Under the pieces are notes generated by a model. It had not been told where the DNA came from. It did not search any database and saw only the letters and a program-made list of their open reading frames with translations. This document shows, piece by piece, positions 24,212 to 31,519 of a stretch of DNA of 64,000 bases (the first letter of the stretch is position 1; every line of letters begins with the position of its first letter). A program made the translations under genes and the position numbers. The stretch comes from UBA10649 sp037130755. GTDB taxonomy: Bacteria; Actinomycetota; Actinomycetes; S36-B12. The stretch covers positions 1-64,000 of the forward strand of contig JBAXSI010000017.1 of NCBI GenBank assembly GCA_037130755.1, read 5' to 3'.

Positions 24212-24981
24212 GCCGCTCCTCCCGTCGACTCGATGAGAGCCGGCAGCCACGCCGATCTTGACTGAAGACGACCCCGAATGCGACCGATGTAGGCGTTGCG
24301 CAGCTCAGCAGCGTCGGCGAAGCCCGGTTCATCGACGAGCCACACGTCCGGCACGTCATCCACTGCGGCCCGCACCAACTCGTCCGTGACTCCGGCGGCG
24401 AGACTCTCGTCGGCGGACCTGACGTCTGGATGGCTTCCCAGCAGCACGTGGTCGGCCGCGTCGTACGGCCGGTCGTCGTAGGTGTCTGCGGTCGGCCAGC
24501 GGTGATGGAAGGACAACGTCGCGCCGTGATCGATCAGCCACAGCCCACGCCACTGCAGGAGATTCGGATTGCGGCGGGATCGGTCCATGTTGCCCACGAG
24601 CGCGTCGAACCATAGGACTCCACCGGCCGTCAATGGATCGACAGGGAACGCCACGGGATCGAAATCGAGGGCGCCGGGCAGGAAGTCCACGCCCAGGTTC
24701 AGTCCGGCACTTTGGCGCAGCAGGTCCTGCACCTCCTGGTCGGGCTCGCCACTGGCCAGTCCCGGATCCACATCCACCGTCACCAGATCGGGCACTGGGA
24801 GGCCGAGTCCCCGAGCAAGTCCTGCGGAGATGACCTCGGCCACCAGCGCCTTGCGCCCCTGGCCGGCGCCGTGGAACTTGACGACGTAGGTCCCGAGGTC
24901 ATCGGCCTCCATCAGCCCGGGAAGCGACCCGCCCTCGCGCAGCGGGGTCACGTAACGCGTCGCTGTCACATGGGCGAGCAC
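24208..24981 (-). CDS. HipA-like kinase domain protein
   Basis: The 257-residue protein has the compact HipA-like kinase fold: an N-terminal strand GTYVVKFHGAGQGRKALVAEV with the ATP-binding Lys, then LxxxLGLPVPDLVTVDVD, then the catalytic segment WFDALVGNMDRSRRNPNLLQW and the metal-binding IDHGATLSFHHRW. It lacks the long C-terminal part of HipA toxins. GTG 24981 follows a TAGCCT box by seven bases. Together with the overlapping DUF3037 gene it forms a two-gene unit whose substrate is unknown. Confidence 0.88.
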   Translation of the reverse strand: MLAHVTATRYVTPLREGGSLPGLMEADDLGTYVVKFHGAGQGRKALVAEVISAGLARGLGLPVPDLVTVDVDPGLASGEPDQEVQDLLRQSAGLNLGVDFLPGALDFDPVAFPVDPLTAGGVLWFDALVGNMDRSRRNPNLLQWRGLWLIDHGATLSFHHRWPTADTYDDRPYDAADHVLLGSHPDVRSADESLAAGVTDELVRAAVDDVPDVWLVDEPGFADAAELRNAYIGRIRGRLQSRSAWLPALIESTGGAA

Positions 24982-24988
24982 GCCTCCG

Positions 24989-24994
24989 AGGCTA
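24989..24994 (-). promoter_or_regulatory. -10 box for the HipA-like/DUF3037 unit
   Basis: Minus-strand TAGCCT ends seven bases before GTG 24981, consistent with a leaderless transcript. Confidence 0.5.
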
Positions 24995-25003
24995 CCGGCC
25001 TGG

Positions 25004-25540
25004 TCACTCGACGAAGTTGAGGGCCGTCTCCCACGGGCCGGTGTCCTTGCCCATCGCCGTCCACGCCGTTAGTCCCTCGGCCTTCAACGCCTCGAGGGCA
25101 GCCTTGTCGGCGGCCTTCACCGCAGGGTCGTCACCCGGTTGGTAGACAGCCGCGACCGCGCCTGCTGCGGAACCGAGAGCAGCGATCGCCTCGACGGCCT
25201 TGGGGGCGCACTTCGGCGCCATGGCCGTCAGCACGCCGAGCGACTCGTTCATGTCGTTGAACGTCGGGGCCGTGTCGTTGTTCGTGCCCACGTTGAGGCT
25301 GGCGTAGTGGGCGTACGTGATCAGGTGTGCTGCCTCCTGGTCGAAGTTCGCGCACGACAGCTCGCCGGAGGGCGAACTGGTCGGCATCGGCGCCGCGGCT
25401 ACTGGCGCCGCAGACGTCACCGCCACTGACGGGTTGCCCAGTGCCGGGGTCTGAGATGCCGTCGACGAGACCGTCGACGAGCCGCAGGCCGTCAGCGCCG
25501 CGCAGACAACCACGGTCGGAAGTAGCCGCTTGAGTGTCAT
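25004..25540 (-). CDS. Lipoprotein of unknown function
   Basis: The 178-residue protein has a lipoprotein signal peptide with lipobox LTAC (Cys19), followed by a Ser/Thr/Ala/Pro-rich linker to about residue 60. The mature domain starts SCANFDQEAAHLITYAHYASLNV and is helical, with one Cys pair (SCANF and PKCAPK). It should be anchored to the outer face of the membrane. No family is recognised. The TGA is about 20 bp upstream of the HipA-like gene's GTG on the same strand, but the leaderless promoter there suggests separate transcription. Confidence 0.85.
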   Translation of the reverse strand: MTLKRLLPTVVVCAALTACGSSTVSSTASQTPALGNPSVAVTSAAPVAAAPMPTSSPSGELSCANFDQEAAHLITYAHYASLNVGTNNDTAPTFNDMNESLGVLTAMAPKCAPKAVEAIAALGSAAGAVAAVYQPGDDPAVKAADKAALEALKAEGLTAWTAMGKDTGPWETALNFVE

Positions 25541-25666
25541 GGCCCTCTCCTTTGAGTGCCGCGCGAGACGCCTCGCACGGAGGCTTCACTCATCATGCTA
25601 GGAGCGTTCGACGAACCTTGAATCCGGGAAACCCCCGGGATTGGCCAGGCCCGCCGACCGGCAGTG

Positions 25667-26086
25667 TCAGTCCGGGAGGATTCCCGTCGCCGAGGTCGCC
25701 GTGAAGGTCGCGATGAGCCGCTGATCATCGACCATCGCCTGGCGGTAGGCGGCCCAGTCGGGGTGCTCGCCGGTGCCTCGCCGGTAGTAGTCCACCAGTT
25801 GCTCGACGACGTCGTCGTCGGGCGAACGCGCCGGCTCGGTGAGCTGCACCGTTCCGTCGAGACTCACCCACACGAACACGTCATCGCTCGGGATGAACAG
25901 CGCCGCTCGCGGGTCCCGGAGGAGGTTCTTGGTCTTGGCGCGGGTGGCCGTCACCGAGATGGTGAACCGATCTCCGTCCGCGAGGTAGAAGACCACCGAC
26001 TGCTGCGGCCGACCATCAGCACGCAGGGTCGTGAGGACGGTATTGCGGCGGGTGGCGGCGAAGGCGAGCGCGCGGTCGAGTTCCAT
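25667..26086 (-). CDS. PPOX-class F420-dependent oxidoreductase
   Basis: The 139-residue split-barrel protein starts ALAFAATRRNTVLTTLRADGRPQQSVVFY, followed by FTISVTATRAKTKNLLRDPRAALFI, the pattern of the FDOR-B group that binds F420 (or FMN). Lys/Arg in TRAKTKNL contact the cofactor phosphate in this family. A C-terminal YYRRGTGEHPDWAAYRQAM helix follows. It is the second F420-type enzyme in the window. Minus-strand TACCCT lies six bases before ATG 26086, so the mRNA is probably leaderless. Confidence 0.9.
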   Translation of the reverse strand: MELDRALAFAATRRNTVLTTLRADGRPQQSVVFYLADGDRFTISVTATRAKTKNLLRDPRAALFIPSDDVFVWVSLDGTVQLTEPARSPDDDVVEQLVDYYRRGTGEHPDWAAYRQAMVDDQRLIATFTATSATGILPD

Positions 26087-26092
26087 GCCTTG

Positions 26093-26098
26093 AGGGTA
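26093..26098 (-). promoter_or_regulatory. -10 box for the PPOX F420 enzyme gene
   Basis: TACCCT on the minus strand, six bases before ATG 26086. Confidence 0.5.
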
Positions 26099-26116
26099 CG
26101 GCCAGAAGTGCCTCGG

Positions 26117-26365
26117 TCAGGGGCGAGTTCCAGCGATGGCCATGACGACGAGCACCGCAAAGAGCACCAGCCACGCGGCAGACACGGCGATCGCCGCGGT
26201 GGCAAGCCCGACGCCTGCGCCCGCCTCCTTCGCCCGGGGCCGCGCCACCAGGCCGAGGATCAGACCCACCACCGCCGGGACCGCGCAGGCGAAACCGAGA
26301 AGGGCGAAGACCAGGGCCGAGAAGGCGATCCCCGGAGTTCGCCCGCCGCCCCTTGGCGTGCTCAT
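26117..26365 (-). CDS. DUF4190-like small membrane protein
   Basis: The 82-residue protein has two membrane segments (about 13-38 and 52-78) joined by a short basic loop LVARPRAKEAGAG. The ALxxALLGFxxAVPAVVGLILGxxA pattern is that of DUF4190 proteins. Its ATG overlaps the stop of the pentapeptide-repeat gene as ATGA, so the two are co-translated. Function unknown; possible link with the repeat protein is contextual only. Confidence 0.82.
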   Translation of the reverse strand: MSTPRGGGRTPGIAFSALVFALLGFACAVPAVVGLILGLVARPRAKEAGAGVGLATAAIAVSAAWLVLFAVLVVMAIAGTRP

Positions 26366-26976
26366 TCGGGCACCACGTCGAGGCCGAGGCCCTGGGCGAG
26401 CGTCACGGCCTGCTCCCAGGTGATGCGCGCTCCGCGGACGTCCGCTGTTCGCGGATCTATCGCTGAGAGGTCAGAGCCGCGAAGGTCGGAGCCGGCGAAG
26501 TTGGCGCCCACCACGTATGCACCCGAGAGGTCCACGCCCGTGAATGTCGCCCCGTCGGCTCGGACGTTTCCCATCTCCGCTTCGCGCATCCGCACGTCGG
26601 TGAACGTCACGCTGCGCAGGTCGGCTTCAGACAGCACGCAGAAGGACCAGTCGCCACCGGTCACTCGCAGTGACGTGAACGTGCAGCGCTCGAATACGCC
26701 ACCGATCACCTTGCATGCCTCGAAGGTCGTATCGAAGAAGGAGCACTGCACGAACCGGCAGTTGACGAACGCCGATCCGGTGAGTGTCGCGGTGTTGAAG
26801 CGGACCCGCCGGAACGAGCAGTCCGTGAACGCGCAGCCGTCCAGTCGCGCATCCGTCATGTCCACGGCGCTCAACAACGTCCCGGCGTACTCCAGCCCCG
26901 ATAGCTCACGGCCGTCCCAGTCCTCGTCGCGCACCTCGGCCTCGACGGAAGCAGCCGCACTGCTCCTGCTGCTCAT
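26362..26976 (-). CDS. Pentapeptide-repeat protein
   Basis: The 204-residue protein is built from about 25 pentapeptide units of the A(D/N)LxX type (MTDARLDGCAFTDCSFRRVRFNTATLTGSAF, and later SEADLRSVTF, ADGATFTGVDLSGAYVVGANFAGSDLRGSDL). Such sequences fold into a right-handed quadrilateral beta-helix. Cys often sits in the first or central position of the N-terminal units. The layout is close to Qnr/McbG-like proteins, but the gyrase-binding loops of Qnr cannot be identified, so a quinolone role is not claimed. TAGCGT six bases before ATG 26976 suggests leaderless expression; the DUF4190-like gene overlaps its stop. Confidence 0.9.
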   Translation of the reverse strand: MSSRSSAAASVEAEVRDEDWDGRELSGLEYAGTLLSAVDMTDARLDGCAFTDCSFRRVRFNTATLTGSAFVNCRFVQCSFFDTTFEACKVIGGVFERCTFTSLRVTGGDWSFCVLSEADLRSVTFTDVRMREAEMGNVRADGATFTGVDLSGAYVVGANFAGSDLRGSDLSAIDPRTADVRGARITWEQAVTLAQGLGLDVVPE

Positions 26977-26982
26977 GCCCCG

Positions 26983-26988
26983 ACGCTA
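26983..26988 (-). promoter_or_regulatory. -10 box for the pentapeptide-repeat unit
   Basis: TAGCGT on the minus strand, six bases before ATG 26976. Confidence 0.55.
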
Positions 26989-27015
26989 CCGGCCCGAGGT
27001 GGCGGAATGAAGCAG

Positions 27016-28302
27016 TCAGCCGACGGCGACGACATTGGGCTGGTCGCCGACGGGGAAGTAGCCGGTCACCTGCACCACAAGGTCAGTCGCGCCGGCCGAC
27101 GTGGAGAAGCCGACCGTGCCGTCGGCTTCTACGGGGATGACTGCGATCCCGCTGCCCCTGCCGTTCATCTTCACCTTGATCAATGGCGTTCGGGTCTCCT
27201 CACCCGGAGACCAAATACTCACGGTGGCTGGTGCGGTCGAGCCGAGGGCGCTGACCGAGACAGCCACGGCAGCTACACCGGTCGCCGGGATCTCGCCAAG
27301 GCCGGTGACCTTGGTGAGCACGCCCGGATGGTCACCGCGCCAGCCGGTCTCGTGCAGCCGGCATGGAGCGGCCGGTGCCGCCGGTTGGGGCTGGGCTCCT
27401 GGGTCGGGCTGGGCTCCTGGATCGGGCTGGGCGCCTGGATCGGGCTGGGCTCCTGGATCGGGCTGAGCTGCGGGATCGGGCTGAGCTGGCGGATCGCTCG
27501 GATCCTCCCGGAACGCGCCGTCGAACCCACCCGGCCACGACTCCCCGCCCCCACTCGCGGCGATGCCCTGGCCCAGTCGGGTGTTCAGCACCGTGACCGG
27601 CGCCATCGGCACTGCGGCCGCCGCGCGCGCGGGAGCCGCCACTGGCGCCTCAGCCCACGGCGACGGGCAGTAGCCGGTCAGCACCGTTCCGTCCCACAGC
27701 GACGTCCGCCCACTGGCGCCGTCCCACGACAACGAGATGTGGATGTGGTTGCGATGGCAGGTCGTGTCATCACCACCGCGAGTGAGGCAGCCCTTGAGCT
27801 CGGCCCAGCCGCGGTCCTTCGCGTACGCGGCCCAGTAGCGGTTGTTCCATCCGATGTACATGACGCCGAGCCGCGTGGCGTTCCCGAACGGCACGCCTGC
27901 CTGGTCCGGGCCGAGCAACCACTTCAGGAAGGCCCGCGCGTTGGCGAAGCCGCGCTTGCTCCGAATGCTCGTCATCCAGTCGAGGGCTCGTCCCTCCTTG
28001 TGCTCGCTGGTTCCGCCGATCCCGCAACCGCGCGAGATCCCGATGACCTCCGCCCGGCCGTAGGTCTTGCGGATGAGGCTGGCCAGCGCCCTTGTGCCGG
28101 GCTTGGGCTTGGGGTCGCAGATCGCCTGCGCCTCATAGGCCGCCTCAGGGTCGTAGATCGCCGGCATGGCCTGTCCGATCGCCGGCACCGCGGTCGCCGG
28201 CGTCAGAGCCCCCCGACCCGGAGCCGAGACCGCTGCAGCGGGTGGCGACGTCACGACGAGGGCGAGGACACCCACCAGAAAGAGAGCAGCAAGCCGAGGC
28301 AC
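27016..28302 (-). CDS. Secreted peptidase-like protein with VLxTR surface domain split by PDPGAQ repeats
   Basis: The 428-residue product from GTG 28302 has a clean signal peptide (PRLAALFLVGVLALVV, cleavage about residue 25). A central domain has CGIGGTSEHKEGRALDWM, a zinc-peptidase-like HxxGxAxD motif, with RNHIHISLSW supplying further His. This matches the ARB-07466-like/peptidase M15-related domain of actinobacterial exported proteins. The C-terminal part is the VLxTR...GxPATGVAAVAVSVSALG...DLVVQVTGYFPV beta domain common on actinobacterial surfaces. Its first loop contains the PDPGAQ tandem repeat. The start is uncertain: an upstream in-frame start at 28407 would bury the signal peptide. 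It likely acts on cell-wall peptides. Confidence 0.8.
   Translation of the reverse strand: MPRLAALFLVGVLALVVTSPPAAAVSAPGRGALTPATAVPAIGQAMPAIYDPEAAYEAQAICDPKPKPGTRALASLIRKTYGRAEVIGISRGCGIGGTSEHKEGRALDWMTSIRSKRGFANARAFLKWLLGPDQAGVPFGNATRLGVMYIGWNNRYWAAYAKDRGWAELKGCLTRGGDDTTCHRNHIHISLSWDGASGRTSLWDGTVLTGYCPSPWAEAPVAAPARAAAAVPMAPVTVLNTRLGQGIAASGGGESWPGGFDGAFREDPSDPPAQPDPAAQPDPGAQPDPGAQPDPGAQPDPGAQPQPAAPAAPCRLHETGWRGDHPGVLTKVTGLGEIPATGVAAVAVSVSALGSTAPATVSIWSPGEETRTPLIKVKMNGRGSGIAVIPVEADGTVGFSTSAGATDLVVQVTGYFPVGDQPNVVAVG
27393..27500 (-). repeat. 18-bp tandem repeat coding PDPGAQ
   Basis: Five near-identical 18-bp units at 27393-27482 and a degenerate sixth to 27500 encode the hexapeptide PDPGAQ and variants. 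The 18-bp length keeps the frame, so copy number can change without disrupting the protein. The repeats lie inside the surface domain of the peptidase-like gene. Confidence 0.9.
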
Positions 28303-28338
28303 ACCGTGGTTATCGACCGTCAGGGGGGCCAAAAGTAG

Positions 28339-28370
28339 GACCGGGGCCACAATCGCTCGTGACCCCGGTC
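28339..28370 (-). terminator. Rho-independent terminator after the cytochrome b5 gene
   Basis: GACCGGGG at 28339-28346 pairs with CCCCGGTC at 28363-28370. On the minus strand the stem is followed within three bases by TTTT. It lies between the stop at 28391 and the next minus-strand gene, so it ends the long cytochrome-type transcript. Confidence 0.75.
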
Positions 28371-28390
28371 GCAATCCCCTTCGGATCCCC

Positions 28391-31216
28391 CTATCCGAGC
28401 ACCCCAAGCTTCATCTTGACCAGCGCGGCCTTGGCGGAGGCGCTGCCCGAGTGCATGCTGTTGAACGAGGCAGTTCCATCGACTCCGCACATTCCGGTGA
28501 TGACGCCAGCGCCACCCGGGTGCTTGCCGACCCATGCGGTGAGGTCGTAGACCGAGCCGCTCACTGCGGACCAGCAGCTGTCCGAGGCTGCGTGCTTGGC
28601 TACATCGGCGAGCGTGTACTTCGTGGTCACGGCCGGGGCCACAGTCACGGCCGGAGTGGCCGCACCGAACTTGCCGACCATGAAACGCTTGAGCGACTTG
28701 GTCGCCTTCGCGACGCCGCCCGGAGCCTTCGCGTAGAACTTGGTGGCGTTGCGGCCGCACAGCTGCGCGATGGTCGACTGGCGATCGGCGTGCTTCTTGG
28801 TCCACGCCGAGAGGTTGTAGACGTTGCCGTCGATGACGGTCCAGCAGTTGGCCGCCGTGTTGTGGCGTCGGATCCGCTTGGCGTCGAACACTCCTGCCAC
28901 CTTCGTGGCACCGGTCGCCGAGGCGTCATCTCGCGAAGAGCCGGCGAAGGCACCGACCTTCATGCCATCCAGGACTCCGAGCGCCGATGTGCTCGAGCCA
29001 TGCTTGCCGCTGTACATCGCGGTGCCGTCGATGCCGCACATCGCCTTGATGGCGTCAGCGCCGCCCGGGTGCTTGGCGATCCACGAGGTCAGGTCGTAGA
29101 CGGTCCCGTTGACGATGGACCAGCAGTCGGTGCCTGAGTTGTGCTTGGTCACGTCGGCGAGCGTGAAGCTGGCGACGGCTGTCGTCGTCGCGGCCTTGCC
29201 GGCGACGAGCACGCCGAGCTTGATCTTGCCCAGGATGGCTCCAGCAGAGCCACTGCCAGCGTGCTTGCCGCTGTACATCCCGCTGCCGTCGACGCCGCAC
29301 ATCGCGGCAACCACCGCGGAGCCGCCCGGGTGCACCGGGATCCACGTGCTGAGCCCGTAGACGCCGCCGAAGATGACGGTCCAGCAGTCCGCCGCCGTGC
29401 TGTGCGCCTGGACCTCCTCCATGGTGTACTCGCCGCCGCCGACGACGGCGTCGACCGTCGCAGTTGGGGCCTGGGACGGCAGAGCAGTGGCGACGTAGTT
29501 GGCGAGGGCGCCCTTGAGGTAGGACGAGAGGAAGCCGAGCTTGCCACTGGCCGATGAACCATGCTTGCCGTAGAAGGTGTTCGTGGCGTCGCCGCCGCAG
29601 GCCGGGCTGATGGCGGCGGAGCCGCCACTGTGGGTCCCGAGGAAGGCCGTCAAGTCGTAGACGTTGCCGGCGATCGAGACCCAGCAGTTGCCAGCGGTGG
29701 CGTGAAGCGCGACCGTGGCGGCGGCGAAGCTGCCGGCCGGCACGGCGGCCGACGGAGTCACGCTGAGTGCGGCGGAGGCTGCCGACGTGCCGACCGCGTT
29801 GACGGCCTTCACCGTGAACGAGTAGGCGGTGCCGTTGGCCAGGCCCGTGGCCGTGTAGGAAGCCGTTGCCGAGGTGCCGGCGAGCGCGGCGTCCTTGTAG
29901 ATCTCGTAGGAGGTAGCGCCGGTCGGCGCGGTCCACGTGAGAGCGACCTTCGCGTCACTGCCGGTGCCGGCGAGGGCGCTCGGAGCGGCGGGCGCCACGG
30001 CCGGTGCCACCGGAGTCGCGCTGGCTGCGGAGGATGCCGCTGAGGTTCCCACCGCGTTGACGGCCTTCACCGTGAACGAGTACGCGGTGCCGTTGCTAAG
30101 GCCAGTGGCGGTGTACGCCGGCGTCGCCGACGTCCCGATCTGGGTGCCGCCGCGGAGGATCTGGTACGACGTGGCGCCTGCGGTGGCGGTCCATGTCAGA
30201 GCGACCTGCGCGTTGCCCGCGACAGCCGAAAGGCCCGTCGGGGCGGAGGGTGCGACGGCCGCTGCCACCGGGGTGGCGGTCGCTGCGGCGGAGGCGGCGG
30301 AGGTGCCCGCGCTGTTCACGGCCTTGACAGTGAACGAGTACGAGGTCCCGTTGGCCAGTCCGGTGACGACCTGGCTGTTCGTGCTCGGGGTGGCGACCTG
30401 CGTCGCGCCCTGGAGCACCACGTACGAGGTCGCCCCCGAAGTAGCCGTCCACGACAGCGTCACCTGAGCGCTGCCGGCGGTGGCGAGGAGGCCGGTCGGC
30501 GTTGCCGGGATGACGACGGGAGCCACCGGGGTGGCGGCGGCGGCGGCGGACGCCGCGGAGGTCCCGCCCGCATTCACGGCCTGGACCGTGAAGGAATACG
30601 AGGTGCCGTTGGTCAGGCCTGTTGCCGTGTAGGAATTGGTGGCCGAGGTGCCGATCGATGCGCCGCCCCGCAGCACGTTGTACGACGTTGCGCCAGAGGT
30701 CGCCGTCCATGCGAGAGCGACCTGTGCGTTGCCAGCCGTAGCGACGAGCCCGGTCGGAGCCGACGGAACTGCCGGAGCCGCGGCCAGTGCGCCGAGCATG
30801 TACTTGGCAAGAGTGCTGAGGTGGGAGGTACTGGAGCTGGAGCCGGCGCTGCCGTGCTGGCCGCTGAACGTATTCGAGCCGTCCTTGCCGCACTGGCCGG
30901 TGATCCTGCTTGCTCCACCGGAGTGGAGGCTCTCGAACGCAGTCAGGTCGTAGACGTTGTTGCTGATGACGACCCAGCAGTTCGCCGCGACGTTGTGCGT
31001 GGCCACGTCGGCCAGCGTGTAGGTGACTGCGGCCGGGACGACGACGAGCGCGGGCGCGGCGGCCGGTGCCACACGGACGGCGTGCACGACAGCGGTGCGA
31101 GCCGCACGCACCGGAGCAGCCTGGGCCGCTGGCGCGTAGGCCATGGCTACTGCCGCCGCGGTCAGGATCGCCACCGACGCTGCTACTCGTGACGCTGCTC
31201 GCTTGGTCTTCGTCAT
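28391..31216 (-). CDS. Secreted protein with six cytochrome-b5-like and four fibronectin-III domains
   Basis: The 941-residue protein has a Sec signal peptide (about 1-33). Domain order: cyt-b5-like 1 (65-146), four FN3 domains (150-488), then cyt-b5-like 2 (496-572), 3 (596-671), 4 (682-759), 5 (775-851) and 6 (866-941). Each cyt domain has a CWxxIxGxVYxLTxW-like strand and an H(P/S)GG loop. Putative haem His pairs are 98/121, 529/552, 629/652, 716/739 and 899/922, always 23 apart (24 in bovine b5). Cys pairs 80/109, 511/540, 611/640, 698/727, 791/820 and 881/910 are always 29 apart, suggesting one disulfide per domain. Domain 5 has HADR for HPGG and no second His. No membrane anchor or sortase motif. 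Likely extracellular electron transfer or haem binding. Confidence 0.9.
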   Translation of the reverse strand: MTKTKRAASRVAASVAILTAAAVAMAYAPAAQAAPVRAARTAVVHAVRVAPAAAPALVVVPAAVTYTLADVATHNVAANCWVVISNNVYDLTAFESLHSGGASRITGQCGKDGSNTFSGQHGSAGSSSSTSHLSTLAKYMLGALAAAPAVPSAPTGLVATAGNAQVALAWTATSGATSYNVLRGGASIGTSATNSYTATGLTNGTSYSFTVQAVNAGGTSAASAAAAATPVAPVVIPATPTGLLATAGSAQVTLSWTATSGATSYVVLQGATQVATPSTNSQVVTGLANGTSYSFTVKAVNSAGTSAASAAATATPVAAAVAPSAPTGLSAVAGNAQVALTWTATAGATSYQILRGGTQIGTSATPAYTATGLSNGTAYSFTVKAVNAVGTSAASSAASATPVAPAVAPAAPSALAGTGSDAKVALTWTAPTGATSYEIYKDAALAGTSATASYTATGLANGTAYSFTVKAVNAVGTSAASAALSVTPSAAVPAGSFAAATVALHATAGNCWVSIAGNVYDLTAFLGTHSGGSAAISPACGGDATNTFYGKHGSSASGKLGFLSSYLKGALANYVATALPSQAPTATVDAVVGGGEYTMEEVQAHSTAADCWTVIFGGVYGLSTWIPVHPGGSAVVAAMCGVDGSGMYSGKHAGSGSAGAILGKIKLGVLVAGKAATTTAVASFTLADVTKHNSGTDCWSIVNGTVYDLTSWIAKHPGGADAIKAMCGIDGTAMYSGKHGSSTSALGVLDGMKVGAFAGSSRDDASATGATKVAGVFDAKRIRRHNTAANCWTVIDGNVYNLSAWTKKHADRQSTIAQLCGRNATKFYAKAPGGVAKATKSLKRFMVGKFGAATPAVTVAPAVTTKYTLADVAKHAASDSCWSAVSGSVYDLTAWVGKHPGGAGVITGMCGVDGTASFNSMHSGSASAKAALVKMKLGVLG

Positions 31217-31519
31217 CGTCCGCCTACTTCCATCGGCACCACGTGCGTGGCGCTACGTATGCATGGGTCTCGGCCCGGTGAACGTTCAACTGATGGCTAT
31301 CGCCTGGCTATATCCACGGGGATTCGCCAGCATCAGGACCTAGGTCCCCGTTCGCGATGGGGGCGCAGGTCCCGACGGCGGCTGGTTACGTCCCCCGCGG
31401 CGGCGCCATCCGACAGGTGGCCGTCACAACCGGCTCTTGGCCCGCCCCCGGCATCACGAGGTACAGTCCGGACATTCAGGGCACATCGCGGCCATGGACT
31501 GCAGTCGTGAGGGGTGACG
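31217..31519. other. Divergent intergenic region with two small palindromes
   Basis: This 303-bp region separates the cytochrome-b5-domain gene from a secreted hydrolase gene. It contains CCACG-TG-CGTGG at 31239-31250, just upstream of the minus-strand start, and the perfect 12-mer palindrome GGACCTAGGTCC at 31336-31347, possible operator sites. A TACAGT at 31462-31467 could be the -10 of the plus-strand gene. No coding sequence is convincing. Confidence 0.5.

Noticed and set aside
26362..26976. Qnr-type quinolone resistance gene
   Set aside because: Pentapeptide repeats are present but the gyrase-interacting loops and central Gly of Qnr cannot be identified.
25664..27010. Long plus-strand open frame opposite the PPOX, DUF4190 and pentapeptide genes
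   Set aside because: Its product is Arg/Ser/Thr-rich without fold-like pattern, and three recognised genes occupy the other strand.
27393..27500. Short tandem repeats as a CRISPR array
   Set aside because: The units are contiguous without spacers, keep the reading frame and encode PDPGAQ. No cas gene is near.
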